Shown in pieces: positions 34,389 to 43,429 of a DNA stretch of 64,000 nt. How positions within the stretch are numbered: position 1 is the stretch's first letter; each line of letters opens with the position of its first letter. This stretch comes from Paenibacillus cellulositrophicus (GTDB taxonomy: Bacteria; Bacillota; Bacilli; Paenibacillales; Paenibacillaceae). The DNA lies in assembly GCF_009363095.1 (NCBI RefSeq), contig NZ_CP045295.1, forward strand, positions 1,922,001-1,986,000. Reading direction: 5' to 3'. The position numbers and the translations under genes were made by a program. The notes beneath the pieces are model-generated. The model was not told where the DNA came from and searched no databases. It worked only from the letters and a program-made list of their open reading frames with translations.

Positions 34389-34455
34389 AGCGGCATCGCT
34401 CAGGAAGCGCCTTAGAGAGCCTTTTTCACAGCACAACCATCCTTTTCCTTTTTCC

Positions 34456-34484
34456 GTGACGGCTCTCATCACAGGTGATATAAT
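34456..34484 (+). promoter_or_regulatory. Sigma-A promoter of the aminotransferase gene
   Basis: GTGACG, 17 bases, TATAAT: a perfect -10 about 70 bases before the start codon. Confidence 0.55.
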
Positions 34485-34553
34485 GTTAGGCAGTTAAAAT
34501 GGCATATACCTTGCAAAAGCCTATCATTACACAGATTTGGAAGGATGGAAACC

Positions 34554-35855
34554 ATGTTAAACCCACTCGCTGCACAGTTGAACGAAAGTTTGAAAGCCGG
34601 CAACGCGCATGTGTACGAAATGTTGTCCAAGCTCGGTCAGGAAATCTATTTTCCGAAGGAAGGCATACTGAGCCAATCCGCGGAAGCGACCAGCCATGCC
34701 AAAAAATATAACGCAACGATCGGTATTGCGACCGAACAGGGCATCCCGATGCATCTGGCTGCTATCCAGGAGAAGCTGTCCGCGTTTGCGCCGAAGGACC
34801 TGTACCCATACGCACCGCCCGCAGGCAAACCCGATTTGCGCGCTGCCTGGCTGGCAAAAATGATCGAAGAAAACCCGTCGCTCGCGGGCAAAACCGTCAG
34901 CAGCCCGATCGTGACGAACGCCCTGACCCACGGGCTTAGTATCGTGGCCGATCTGTTCGTGGACGAAGGGGACGCCGTGATTTATCCGGACAAAAACTGG
35001 GAGAACTACGAGCTGACCTTCGGCATCCGCCGCCATGGCGAACTGGTCAATTATCCACTGTTCACCGGGGACATGACCTTCAACAGTGACGGACTTCGCG
35101 AAGCCCTGCTGGCCCAGAAGGACAAAGGCAAAGCCGTCGTGCTGCTCAATTTCCCGAACAATCCGACGGGCTACACCCCGGGTCCGGCGGAAGGCGAAGC
35201 CATCGTCGCTGCCATCAAGGAAGCCGCCGAAGCCGGCATCAATGTCGTGGCGGTTACGGACGATGCCTATTTCGGCCTTTTCTTTGAGGACTCCCTCAAA
35301 GAGTCGCTGTTCGGCAAATTGGCGGATATCCATCCGCGCGTGCTGGCCGTTAAAGTCGACGGTGCCACCAAAGAGGAGTTCGTCTGGGGATTCCGCGTCG
35401 GCTTCATCACCTACGCTTCCCAAGATACCAACGTGCTCGCCGCCCTCGAGCAAAAGACACTTGGCATCATTCGCGCGACGATTTCCAGCGGCCCCCATCC
35501 TTCCCAGACCTTCGTGCTGGACGCGCTGAAGTCGCCTGATTTCGCGGCCCAGAAGGAAGAGAAATTCCACATTATGAAAGGCCGCGCCAACAAAGTGAAA
35601 TCGCTGCTGGACAGCGGCAAGTACGGTGATGTGTGGGAGTACTATCCGTTTAATTCCGGATATTTCATGTGCCTGAAGCTGAAAGGCGTGTCGGCCGAGG
35701 AGCTGCGCAGCCACTTGATCCACCAATACGGAGTCGGCACCATCGCCCTCGGCGAGCATGACCTGCGCATCGCGTTTTCCTGCATCGACGAGGAATATCT
35801 CGAAGACCTGTTCGATTTGATCTATCAGGGCGTTCAGGATCTGCAGCGGAAATAA
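34554..35855 (+). CDS. Class I/II pyridoxal-phosphate aminotransferase
   Basis: 433 residues. NFPNNPTGYTPG is the conserved substrate/PLP block, DDAYFGLFFED holds the aspartate and tyrosine contacting the pyridine ring, and KVDGATKEEFVWGFRVG includes the Schiff-base lysine and downstream arginine. It will transfer an amino group between an amino acid and a 2-oxo acid; the family placement does not tell which. A single-gene unit with its own promoter. ATG 34554 has AAGGA 9 bases upstream; METM 9 bases earlier lacks a site. Confidence 0.87.
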   Translation: MLNPLAAQLNESLKAGNAHVYEMLSKLGQEIYFPKEGILSQSAEATSHAKKYNATIGIATEQGIPMHLAAIQEKLSAFAPKDLYPYAPPAGKPDLRAAWLAKMIEENPSLAGKTVSSPIVTNALTHGLSIVADLFVDEGDAVIYPDKNWENYELTFGIRRHGELVNYPLFTGDMTFNSDGLREALLAQKDKGKAVVLLNFPNNPTGYTPGPAEGEAIVAAIKEAAEAGINVVAVTDDAYFGLFFEDSLKESLFGKLADIHPRVLAVKVDGATKEEFVWGFRVGFITYASQDTNVLAALEQKTLGIIRATISSGPHPSQTFVLDALKSPDFAAQKEEKFHIMKGRANKVKSLLDSGKYGDVWEYYPFNSGYFMCLKLKGVSAEELRSHLIHQYGVGTIALGEHDLRIAFSCIDEEYLEDLFDLIYQGVQDLQRK

Positions 35856-35945
35856 GCACGGAAGTACCAATTATCGGGCTACCATCAACAACCTATTTTT
35901 TTGGGAAAGAACGGGTGATTGCCCAAGCACAGCAGCCCCCCTAGA

Positions 35946-35954
35946 CATAGGATA
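35946..35954 (+). promoter_or_regulatory. Sigma-K-type -10 box before the YjcZ-like gene
   Basis: GACATAGGATACGG is an exact CATA-N3-TA match, with AC 15 bases upstream. It lies 42 bases before the start codon and matches the CATAGGATA boxes of the left-hand spore locus. Confidence 0.6.
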
Positions 35955-35995
35955 CGGTGTAACGAAAAACAAACCACTGTAAAGGGGAATGCACA

Positions 35996-36124
35996 ATGAG
36001 CGAAGAAGTAAGAGGCGGATATGGATACGGATATGGACATTGCCACGGATTGTTTGGCAACACAGGCGCCATCCTGGTTCTCTTCATCCTCTTGGTCATC
36101 ATCACTCGTTCTTTCTGGTTATAA
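35996..36124 (+). CDS. YjcZ-like small sporulation membrane protein
   Basis: 42 residues. A Gly/Tyr-rich N-terminus (GGYGYGYGHCHG) is followed by one hydrophobic helix (about 25-37, AILVLFILLVIIT). This is the layout of the YjcZ family of tiny sporulation proteins of bacilli. AAGGGG lies 8 bases before the ATG. The CATAGGATA box upstream and the terminator downstream make it a single-gene, probably mother-cell-specific unit. Confidence 0.82.
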   Translation: MSEEVRGGYGYGYGHCHGLFGNTGAILVLFILLVIITRSFWL

Positions 36125-36153
36125 TCGAAAAAGTAAACAGGCAAATCGCATCC

Positions 36154-36185
36154 GTCCAAACTGCTGAGCTCTCGGCAGTTTGGAC
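36154..36185. repeat. 11-bp inverted repeat
   Basis: GTCCAAACTGC and its exact complement are separated by 10 bases. There is no T run, so it may be an mRNA-stabilising hairpin or operator rather than a terminator. Confidence 0.5.
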
Positions 36186-36193
36186 AGATGCAC

Positions 36194-36226
36194 AAAAAGA
36201 CCGGGAGCCTATTCCCGGTCTTTTTT
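36194..36226. terminator. Bidirectional terminator between the YjcZ-like gene and ecsB
   Basis: AAAAAGACCGGGA pairs perfectly with TCCCGGTCTTTTT across a 6-base loop, giving T runs on both strands. Confidence 0.88.
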
Positions 36227-36233
36227 CGCTTGT

Positions 36234-37463
36234 CTATTCATCATCATCGTCATCGTCATCACTTTTGCCCTTCCGGGACTGAAAATATCGGAACAGCACG
36301 CTGATCACGCCCCCGCCAAGCAGCGTCAGCAGCATCGGTCCGATTCGGCCGCTCCCCGCACCCAGCATGGGCAGCCAGATCAATACAGCTACAACCAGCT
36401 GAATTTGAAACGCCAGATTAACGGCGTTCTGCTTGCGTGATGCAGGCGGCACCGGATAAATGTGCAGCCAGAAGGATTCCTGGTGGTAGCGCAGCAGCGA
36501 GGACAGCTGAACGCCGATCACGAATACGAAAAACAGGTAAATCCCGCTCCCGAGCAGCCCTTGCCGGGTCCACCATACGAGGAGCGCTGCGAGGATGCCT
36601 GCCCGGATCACGATGCTGAATACATCACTGCGGACAAAGCTCTTCGTAATTAAATAGCGGTACGCTGCCTCCGGCTTCCAGGGAACCCGGTTCCCCGCCC
36701 AGGACATCCACCTGCGCGGATAGACGCGCTGCTGCCTGCCTGGAACGTTAACGAACCAGCCGAGGATCTGCATAACGCGGGCGCTGTGCGTCTTCTCCGC
36801 GGCAATCAGCTTCTCCCAGGCCACCAAGTGCTTGGCCGGAATGCGCAGCGCGGCGATATAGGTCAGCGCCAGCAGCACGATAAACAGAAGGCTCCGCCAC
36901 TCCGGCTGCCACAGCCAGGCGCCAACCGCAAGAATCAGCACGACGTAACGCAGCAGACGGTAACCTGCAGATGCCCGACGGGAAACCATCCGCAGCTCCT
37001 TCCAGCAGCCGTAGGAAGCCAGAATCTTCAAGGCAAACAGGAGGAGCAGAAACGGCCAGAAGGACTTGGGATCCGCATCACTGCGTACATACAGCGGCCA
37101 GGACAGGATGAAGACCAGGGCAAGGCCGATAAGTTTATAAACGACGCCGCTGGTCCAGCCTGCCTTGAAATAGTCGTTCATCCTGGACTCCTGCGGCAGC
37201 AGAAACACTGTGTCCGCCGGCTGCAAGTACGTCCGGAAGCTGCTGTTTACCGTCAGCGGCACGAACAGGATCAGCATAATCCAGCGAATCGGCAGCCCGG
37301 CTGGAATATGCTGAACGAGCGACGTGTACCACGCCGCAAAAGCAATCAGCATAAACAGCAGCAGCACGGCCACACCGCTTTGGATCACGTAGCCGAGATA
37401 AGGGGTGACTTCCCCCCAGAAGCGGCCGCGCCGCTCCATCCGAAGTTTTTTCAAGTCCATCAT
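36234..37463 (-). CDS. ecsB: ABC transporter permease EcsB
   Basis: A 409-residue membrane protein with about nine hydrophobic segments, directly after the ATPase EcsA. The Ecs pair in bacilli affects protein secretion, competence and intramembrane proteolysis by RasP; the transported substrate is not settled. The C-terminus ends KSDDDDDDDE, coded by a GAT/GAC run that could be prone to slippage. ATG 37463 follows directly on the ecsA stop. The terminator after it is shared with the convergent YjcZ-like gene. Confidence 0.88.
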   Translation of the reverse strand: MMDLKKLRMERRGRFWGEVTPYLGYVIQSGVAVLLLFMLIAFAAWYTSLVQHIPAGLPIRWIMLILFVPLTVNSSFRTYLQPADTVFLLPQESRMNDYFKAGWTSGVVYKLIGLALVFILSWPLYVRSDADPKSFWPFLLLLFALKILASYGCWKELRMVSRRASAGYRLLRYVVLILAVGAWLWQPEWRSLLFIVLLALTYIAALRIPAKHLVAWEKLIAAEKTHSARVMQILGWFVNVPGRQQRVYPRRWMSWAGNRVPWKPEAAYRYLITKSFVRSDVFSIVIRAGILAALLVWWTRQGLLGSGIYLFFVFVIGVQLSSLLRYHQESFWLHIYPVPPASRKQNAVNLAFQIQLVVAVLIWLPMLGAGSGRIGPMLLTLLGGGVISVLFRYFQSRKGKSDDDDDDDE

Positions 37464-38210
37464 TCAATCCCTGCCCTGCACGAGAGTATAGAACAGCTCC
37501 TCCAGCGGCAGTCCCGGTCTGCCGGCCTGCGCGGCGATGTCCTCCAGCGTCCCCTGCGCGATCACGCGTCCCTGGTGGAGAACGATAAAGCGGTCACAGT
37601 AATTTTCGATCGTCGATAAAATATGGGAACTCAGCAGGATCGACGACCCGCCTTCTTTGAGCTCGACCATAAAATCAAGAAGGGAGCGGATGCCGAGCGG
37701 ATCCAGGCCAAGGAACGGCTCGTCGATGATGTACAGGGAAGGCCGGGCCACGAACGCGCACATGATCATGACCTTCTGCCGCATCCCCTTGGATAAGTGC
37801 GTGGACAAGCTGTCCATCTTGTCCTGCATCCGGAAGATGCGTGACAACCGGTCCGCCCGCTCTTCGTAGTCCTGGCGGTCAACGCCGTACGCTCTTGCGG
37901 TAAACTCCAAATGCTCCCTGACGGTCATCTCGTCATAGAGCAGCGGAGATTCCGGAACGAAGGCAAGCGCCCCGTGGTAGGTCCCGGCGTCTTCCTCCCG
38001 CTTCTTGCCCTTCACGCGGATGTCACCCTTTTGCGGATGCATTAATCCGAGAATATGCTTCATTGTCGTGCTTTTGCCGGCCCCGTTCAATCCGATCAGG
38101 CCGACCATCTCGCCGGACCCGACCTGAAACGAAATATCGTGCAGCACCGGGCGGTTCAGGCTGTAACCACCGATGAGGCCTTGAATATCCAGCACAGCCG
38201 TATCACTCAT
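37464..38210 (-). CDS. ecsA: ABC transporter ATP-binding protein EcsA
   Basis: A 248-residue ATPase. GLNGAGKST is Walker A, HLSKGMRQKV the ABC signature (LSKGM rather than LSGGQ), YIIDEPFLGLDP Walker B and SSHILST the switch histidine. The LSKGM signature and the adjacent nine-segment membrane protein mark it as EcsA. The start is ATG 38210 with AGGTGA 7 bases upstream; TTG 38213 is the other option. The RNA helicase gene ends 90 bases upstream on the same strand. Confidence 0.9.
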   Translation of the reverse strand: MSDTAVLDIQGLIGGYSLNRPVLHDISFQVGSGEMVGLIGLNGAGKSTTMKHILGLMHPQKGDIRVKGKKREEDAGTYHGALAFVPESPLLYDEMTVREHLEFTARAYGVDRQDYEERADRLSRIFRMQDKMDSLSTHLSKGMRQKVMIMCAFVARPSLYIIDEPFLGLDPLGIRSLLDFMVELKEGGSSILLSSHILSTIENYCDRFIVLHQGRVIAQGTLEDIAAQAGRPGLPLEELFYTLVQGRD

Positions 38211-38300
38211 CAACTCTTCACCTCATTCAATTCCCGGGCGGAACAACCAGGGGCGCGTCCGCACGGGAGAATCCATCCGTACTTGCCTCCCGCTCGCCGA

Positions 38301-39674
38301 TTAAGGCCGGGGAGGTTTATTTTTCAACCATTTCGGGGCGCCCTTGTTCTTGCGGATGCGCTCCCGTTCGCTTTGGCTCTGGCGGGCCGCCGGTTTGCCG
38401 CCCTTGAAAGGCTCACCGCCCTGCCGGGACGGTTCCCGGCCGTCGCGCACTTCCGCCATGCCTCCTTGGCTCCCGGGTGGCCGAACCTGGCGCTGATGGG
38501 GCTGACCTGACGGCTCCCCCTTCCGGGCCGCAAACTGCTCCGGCGACAGCACTTTGCCGGCGTACAGCACGCGCGGCTCGAGAGAGATGCCGAGCTCTCC
38601 TGCAAACTTCCGCATAATAAAGGTCTGGCGGTCCGTCACAATCGAAATGACGCGCCCGCTGCGCCCCATCCGGCCCGTCCGTCCGGCACGGTGCACATAG
38701 TGCTCGGCGTCAGGCGCCGGGTCGAAGTTGATGACGAGTTCGAGCCCTTCGATATCAAGCCCGCGCGCCGCCACGTCGCTTGCCACGAGCACTTTGAACC
38801 TGCCGTGCCGGAAGCCGCCCAGCACCCGGCTGCGCGCCAGTTTGTCCGCGTCTCCGTACAATCCCTCCGCCGCGATGCCCAAATGGGTCAGCTTCGCCTC
38901 CACCTCGGCGATCGATTCGGTCTGATTGACGAAGACGATCGCCCGCTGCGGGTTGTACTGGCGGATAAGGCGCCGCAGCATGTCGACCCGGTCGCGTTCC
39001 TCGGCCACCACATACAAATGCTCCAGTCCCGGCGCGGTCGTCTGGTCCGGGTCGATGCCGATTTCGACCGGGCTGCGCATCTCCCGTTTGACCAGCGCCG
39101 CCGTGCTCTCGCTGACCGTGGCCGACAGGAATACCAGCTGCCGGTCACGCAGTGCGCTGCTCAATATCCGGTCGACGTCTCCGGCGCCGCCGAGCTGAAA
39201 TACCTGGTCGACCTCGTCCACCACGATGGTCGAGACGTGATGCATCTTCAGCTTGCGCATCTCGATCAGCTCGCGGACTCTGCCGGGAGTTCCGACGACA
39301 AGCTGGGGATGCAGCCGCAGCTTCTCCACCTGGCGCTTGACCGCGGCCCCGCCGATCAGCCCAAGCACGCCGATCTCGCGAGCTTCCCCGTATTTTTCGC
39401 CTTCGCGTACAATCTGCATCGCCAGTTCCTGGGTCGGCGCAAGAATAAGCTTCTGGGTTGCCTTCAGCTCCGGATCGATGGTCTGCAGTACCGGCAGAAG
39501 GTAGGCCAGCGTTTTGCCGGTTCCCGTCTGCGAGCGGGCGAGCACATCCGCTCCGCGCAGCACCGCAGGAATGGCCTGCGCCTGGACCGGCGAAGGCTCC
39601 GTTATGCCGTACTCGGCCAGCTTGTCTATCCATACTCGGTCAATACCTGTTGCTTCAAAAGAAGTCGGGTTCAT
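38301..39674 (-). CDS. DEAD-box-family ATP-dependent RNA helicase (DEVD variant)
   Basis: 457 residues. Motif I is SQTGTGKT, Ia APTQELA, Ib TPGR, motif II VDEVD in place of the usual DEAD, motif III SAT, motif V ARGLD and motif VI HRAGRTGR. The tail (about 370-457) is Arg/Lys/Pro/Gly-rich and disordered, as in RNA-chaperone helicases. It resembles bacillus helicases of ribosome assembly and cold adaptation, but I cannot place it as a named one. ATG 39674 keeps a workable distance from AAAGG; ATG 39686 is too close. Confidence 0.87.
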   Translation of the reverse strand: MNPTSFEATGIDRVWIDKLAEYGITEPSPVQAQAIPAVLRGADVLARSQTGTGKTLAYLLPVLQTIDPELKATQKLILAPTQELAMQIVREGEKYGEAREIGVLGLIGGAAVKRQVEKLRLHPQLVVGTPGRVRELIEMRKLKMHHVSTIVVDEVDQVFQLGGAGDVDRILSSALRDRQLVFLSATVSESTAALVKREMRSPVEIGIDPDQTTAPGLEHLYVVAEERDRVDMLRRLIRQYNPQRAIVFVNQTESIAEVEAKLTHLGIAAEGLYGDADKLARSRVLGGFRHGRFKVLVASDVAARGLDIEGLELVINFDPAPDAEHYVHRAGRTGRMGRSGRVISIVTDRQTFIMRKFAGELGISLEPRVLYAGKVLSPEQFAARKGEPSGQPHQRQVRPPGSQGGMAEVRDGREPSRQGGEPFKGGKPAARQSQSERERIRKNKGAPKWLKNKPPRP

Positions 39675-39780
39675 GAAATCGTTCATCCTTTATGTTTTAA
39701 GTCATTCTTTATCATTATATGCCAAAAGCGCCATCCCACCAAATGCAAGTATCGGACTCACCGCAAAATTCTGCAGGCGT

Positions 39781-39818
39781 AAAAAATAAGCCGGCCCCTT
39801 ATGGGAGCCAGCCTATTT
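39781..39818 (-). terminator. Rho-independent terminator after the SDR gene
   Basis: On the minus strand GCTGGCTCC pairs with GGGGCCGGC (two G-U pairs), extended by AATA/TATT, then TTTTTT. Confidence 0.7.
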
Positions 39819-39837
39819 ATAGAGATCAGAAGGCGTA

Positions 39838-40611
39838 TCACTTCCGGTTCATGATCCGGTAGGTCAGCCGGTCCGCCAGTCTAGGAAACATCTGGTACAG
39901 GCGCATGGCGACCGCCGCTTTCCCCGGCAGGTTCATTTCTTCCTTCCCGGTATGCATCACCTTGACGATTTTGCGGGCTACATGTTCAGGCGTCATCATC
40001 AGCCATTTCACGTTGCTGACATATCCACCCGACGGGTCTGCAATGTCAAAAAACGGCGTATCGATCGGACCTGGATTGATCGACGACACCCGAATGCCCG
40101 ATTCCCGCAGCTCCTGCCGGAGAGCGTTGCTGAAGCCGAGAACGGCATGCTTCGTGGCCGTGTACGCCGTGGATTTGGCCGTTCCGATTTTCCCCGCCAT
40201 CGACGCCACATTGATGATATGTCCCGCTTTGCGCTGAAGCATTGACGGCAGCACCGCCTTGGTGCACCGGACCGTGCCCATATAGTTGACGTCCATCATC
40301 TGTCCGAACTCCCGGGCAGGCATGTCCGTAATCGTCTCAAACTTGCCGTAGCCCGCATTGTTCAGCAAAATGTCAATATGGCCGTACTTATGTATAATGT
40401 CTTGCATCGTGGTGCTCACCTGGTCCTCCCGGGTCACATCCATGGCCCGCAGTTCGAAGGATCCCGTCATGCCCTCAGCTGCTTCCTGCAGGCGCTGCTC
40501 CGACCTGGCGGTCAGCACCGTCACCGCGCCTTCCGCTGCGGCCAGCTTCGCCGTCAAGGCCCCGATCCCGCTCGACGCCCCGGTGATCACGACGACTTTG
40601 TCCTTTAACAT
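39838..40611 (-). CDS. Classical SDR-family oxidoreductase (DltE/YqjQ-like)
   Basis: 257 residues. TGASSGIG (about 10-17) binds NAD(P), LNNAGYG follows, and S-x12-YTATK is the catalytic set. The C-terminal region around MFPRLADRLTYRIM is hydrophobic and amphipathic, as in short membrane-associated SDRs of bacilli. Substrate not determinable. ATG 40611 was chosen because AGGAGGA lies 9-10 bases upstream; the 40 residues before it have no family similarity. Confidence 0.87.
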   Translation of the reverse strand: MLKDKVVVITGASSGIGALTAKLAAAEGAVTVLTARSEQRLQEAAEGMTGSFELRAMDVTREDQVSTTMQDIIHKYGHIDILLNNAGYGKFETITDMPAREFGQMMDVNYMGTVRCTKAVLPSMLQRKAGHIINVASMAGKIGTAKSTAYTATKHAVLGFSNALRQELRESGIRVSSINPGPIDTPFFDIADPSGGYVSNVKWLMMTPEHVARKIVKVMHTGKEEMNLPGKAAVAMRLYQMFPRLADRLTYRIMNRK

Positions 40612-40805
40612 GGCTTCTCGTCCTCCTATAGGAAAACAAGCCGGAACACCCCGAATCAGCGCAGCAGCGCCGTCCAGAGCTTGTTCCCGCCATTTCCCAC
40701 TTCTGTAGGATAACGTCGCCCGCATGCTCACAGCGGACCAGCATCATGCCCAGGGATCAGCAAACGTAACGCTTGTGCTTCCTGCCGTTATTCCTTGCTG
40801 ATATT

Positions 40806-41264
40806 TTAAGATATCATGACCTGAATATCCAGTTCGCCGATTCCTTCCATGAGCAGCGGAATGCTGAGCGCCTTTTGCGGAAGGAACGACTCGATGTGCT
40901 CGCTCTTCATCACTCTCGGAGGCGTAATGTCGACCGTGACCCCTTGGTTGGACAAAATCGTGCTGGCATTGCCGCTGATCATATTACCAAGTTCGGAGAT
41001 GGCGCTCTGGCCCATTTCGTCCATTTCCGTCAGAATGTAACCGCCCATCATCACGGACACCATCCGCAGCGCTACATGCTCTTGAATTCCGAACACGATG
41101 TTGCCGGAAAGCTGTCCTGTCATCCCGATTTGAATCCAGATGTGATCCTCGATGATCTCCATATTCTTCACCCCGAGGCTGCCTGTAGAAGGGGTAACCT
41201 GAATCAATTGTTCAATGACGGTCCGGGCGGACTCCAGAAAAGGATTAATGACTTCAGCCTTCAT
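40806..41264 (-). CDS. cheX: Chemotaxis phosphatase CheX
   Basis: 152 residues of the CheC/CheX/FliY family. SELGNMISGNA (90-100) contains the E-x2-N phosphatase motif (E91, N94) that acts on phospho-CheY; CheX has one such site and works as a dimer. No other chemotaxis or flagellar gene is nearby, so it is an orphan here. The start is ATG 41264 with AAAGGGG upstream. Bases 41265-41648 hold no gene, only palindromes described separately. Confidence 0.88.
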   Translation of the reverse strand: MKAEVINPFLESARTVIEQLIQVTPSTGSLGVKNMEIIEDHIWIQIGMTGQLSGNIVFGIQEHVALRMVSVMMGGYILTEMDEMGQSAISELGNMISGNASTILSNQGVTVDITPPRVMKSEHIESFLPQKALSIPLLMEGIGELDIQVMIS

Positions 41265-41292
41265 ATGTAATTACTGCCCCTTTCACAACGGG

Positions 41293-41308
41293 TTGGGACA
41301 TGTCCCAA
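41293..41308. promoter_or_regulatory. Perfect 16-bp palindrome
   Basis: TTGGGACATGTCCCAA is fully self-complementary. It sits between cheX and the LysR gene, 30 bases before the cheX start, and could be an operator. The binding protein is unknown. Confidence 0.5.
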
Positions 41309-41342
41309 AAGTCCCATTACCATTGGAATAATTATACTTTAA

Positions 41343-41401
41343 ACCCTGGAATAAATCACGAAAAATTCATGAAACGTCTTCAATCCAGGGTATAAATACC
41401 C
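41343..41401. promoter_or_regulatory. Nested inverted repeats upstream of the LysR gene
   Basis: ACCCTGGA (41343-41350) and its complement TCCAGGGT (41384-41391) flank an AT-rich segment. The second arm overlaps a further palindrome GGGTATAAATACCC (41388-41401). This may be regulatory DNA for the LysR gene 250 bases on. Confidence 0.4.
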
Positions 41402-41648
41402 TTATATATCCACCGACTTTCCTATTTAAGAAAGAAAACCGGGATGATTCCCTTTATCTATATCGGTACTTCCGGAGCAATTTTGAAGACCGTGGCGAAT
41501 TTTGTAGATTGCTTTTTCTAAAAATAAACGAATCACCGGCTGCATCCGCCCGCGTTGCCCTGACTTCCGGAATCCCATATAATGAAAGGATACACTTGTT
41601 CGAACTGATCTGCTTGACGGCAGGCATCAACGCCGAAGGAGGAAATGC

Positions 41649-42551
41649 ATGAACATTAGCCAATTGGAGACCCTGATTACCATCTCGAAAACCATGAGCT
41701 TCCGCAAAGCCGGAGAGCTGCTCAACTTGACCCAGCCGGCTGTGTCTGCCCAGATCAAAAGTCTGGAGGACGAGTTCAAGACGGTGCTCGTGGACCGGAA
41801 TCAGCCCGTCACGCTGACCGACCGCGGAGAAGTGTTTCTCAGCCATGCCGAACGGATTCTAGCGATTGTGGAAGAGCTGAAGGAGCGCCTGTACGACCTG
41901 GATCAAACACCGCAGGGACACATCGTGCTCGGAACCACCACTTCGATAGCCATACAAATTTTACCCAGAGTCCTTTCTTACTTCCAGAACCAGTTTCCAC
42001 TCATCAAAACCTCCATCATGTCCATGGCTTCATCCCAGATTTACACCAGCGTGGAGAACGGACAGATTGATGTGGGCCTGGGTTATCTGATCGAACGCAA
42101 CCCCAATTTGATGACGTCGGTTCTGTACTATGACACGTTTGAGCTGATCGTCTCCCCGCGCCATCCGCTTGCCCGGAAGACGGCCGTCACGATCGATGTC
42201 CTCCGGGAAACGCCCCTCATCCTGCTGTCACCCGATACGGTGGGCAGACGGTTTGCCGATGATATTTTAAAAAAGCACGGAATCGAGCCCAATGTCGTCA
42301 TGGAATTGTCCAGCAGTGAAGAAATCAAGCGGATGGTCGAAATCGACCTCGGCGCGGCGATCATGTCCAAACAGTCGGTCGCGAGCGAGCTCCGCCTCGG
42401 CACACTGAAGATCATACCGTTGACCGAACTGGAAGTGAGCCATCCCGTCGGCGTCATTTACAAGTCCGGCAAATACCTGAACTCAGCCATGCAGCAATTT
42501 TTGAGCGACCTGAAAGGCATGCCGGAAACGAACTTCATCAGCTCGGAGTAA
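41649..42551 (+). CDS. LysR-family transcriptional regulator
   Basis: 300 residues. The winged HTH is at 1-60 (FRKAGELLNLTQPAVSAQIK); the effector domain has the usual two subdomains with GTTTSIAIQILP opening the ligand cleft. The HTH resembles the CysL/CbbR group. The gene precedes a PHP phosphatase on the same strand with only 51 bases between, so they may share a transcript; the regulated genes are unknown. ATG 41649 has AAGGAGG 6 bases upstream. Confidence 0.88.
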   Translation: MNISQLETLITISKTMSFRKAGELLNLTQPAVSAQIKSLEDEFKTVLVDRNQPVTLTDRGEVFLSHAERILAIVEELKERLYDLDQTPQGHIVLGTTTSIAIQILPRVLSYFQNQFPLIKTSIMSMASSQIYTSVENGQIDVGLGYLIERNPNLMTSVLYYDTFELIVSPRHPLARKTAVTIDVLRETPLILLSPDTVGRRFADDILKKHGIEPNVVMELSSSEEIKRMVEIDLGAAIMSKQSVASELRLGTLKIIPLTELEVSHPVGVIYKSGKYLNSAMQQFLSDLKGMPETNFISSE

Positions 42552-42602
42552 CCTCGCCGCAGACCTTTGATTCCAACGATTATTGACAAGGAGGAGTACG
42601 AT

Positions 42603-43412
42603 ATGAAATTCGATTTGCATACCCATCACTTCCGCTGCGGGCACGCCGACGGCAATATCCGGGATTACGTGGAAGCGGCGCTGGAGGCCGGGCTTCAAGT
42701 CATCGGCATTTCGGACCACACCCCTTATTTTGGCGAGCAAGAGGACCGGGCGTTTCCACGCATCGCCATGGGCAAATCGGAGCTTCAGCATTATGTGCGG
42801 GAAGTGCTTGATTTGAAAAAAGAATACGAGGGGCGCATCGACGTGCTGCTCGGCATCGAATCCGACTTTTTTCCGGAGCATGCCGAAACATACAGGAAGG
42901 TTCTTGCCGATGTTCCGTTTGACTACATCATCGGCTCGGTACATAGCGTTGGCGGCGTAAGCATCTTTAACAAAAACCGCTGGAAGGGGCTGTCCGAACA
43001 GGAGCGCATCCGCGTAAAGGAGGAGTATTACCGGCTGATCCAGGACTCCGCCCGGAGCGGCATGTTCCAAATTCTTGGGCATATTGACGCGATGAAAGGC
43101 AACTTCCCGGCCTTCTCCGACATACCCGCCGATGAGATCATTGACGAAACGCTGCAGACCATTGCCGAGTGCGGAATCGCGATCGAAATCAATACATCGG
43201 GCAAAACGAAGCTCAGCGGCGGCTGGTACCCGGCGGACGCCATCCTTGAGCGGGCGCTCCACTTCGGCGTAGACGTCACTTTCGGCTCGGACGCTCATGT
43301 TCCTGGAAGGGTTGGAGACGAGCGGGACGAAGTAGCCCGGCGCCTGAAGGACATCGGATTCCGGGAATGGGTGTATTTCAAGGGCAAAGACAAAAAGGTG
43401 GTTCCCCTCTGA
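42603..43412 (+). CDS. PHP-domain phosphatase, histidinol-phosphatase-like (HisK/HisJ)
   Basis: 269 residues of the PHP metal-dependent phosphoesterase fold. HTHHFRCGHA (metal ligands), ISDHTPYFG, GIESDF, GSVHSVGG, LGHIDAMK and GSDAHVPG mark the successive metal-binding strands. It resembles histidinol-phosphatases of the HisK/HisJ type of bacilli, but no his gene is adjacent, so the substrate could differ. ATG 42603 has AAGGAGGA 8 bases upstream. The terminator overlaps its stop codon. Confidence 0.87.
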   Translation: MKFDLHTHHFRCGHADGNIRDYVEAALEAGLQVIGISDHTPYFGEQEDRAFPRIAMGKSELQHYVREVLDLKKEYEGRIDVLLGIESDFFPEHAETYRKVLADVPFDYIIGSVHSVGGVSIFNKNRWKGLSEQERIRVKEEYYRLIQDSARSGMFQILGHIDAMKGNFPAFSDIPADEIIDETLQTIAECGIAIEINTSGKTKLSGGWYPADAILERALHFGVDVTFGSDAHVPGRVGDERDEVARRLKDIGFREWVYFKGKDKKVVPL

Positions 43413-43428
43413 GGGAGCCTCTTTTTTT
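43400..43428 (+). terminator. Rho-independent terminator of the PHP gene
   Basis: GGTTCCC pairs with GGGAGCC (one G-U) around CTCTGA, followed by TCTTTTTTT. The stop codon lies in the loop. Confidence 0.8.
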
Positions 43429-43429
43429 G

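Noticed and set aside
34557..35870. Long 437-codon minus-strand frame opposite the aminotransferase
   Set aside because: It is the antisense shadow of a clear PLP enzyme; composition and lack of motifs argue against it.
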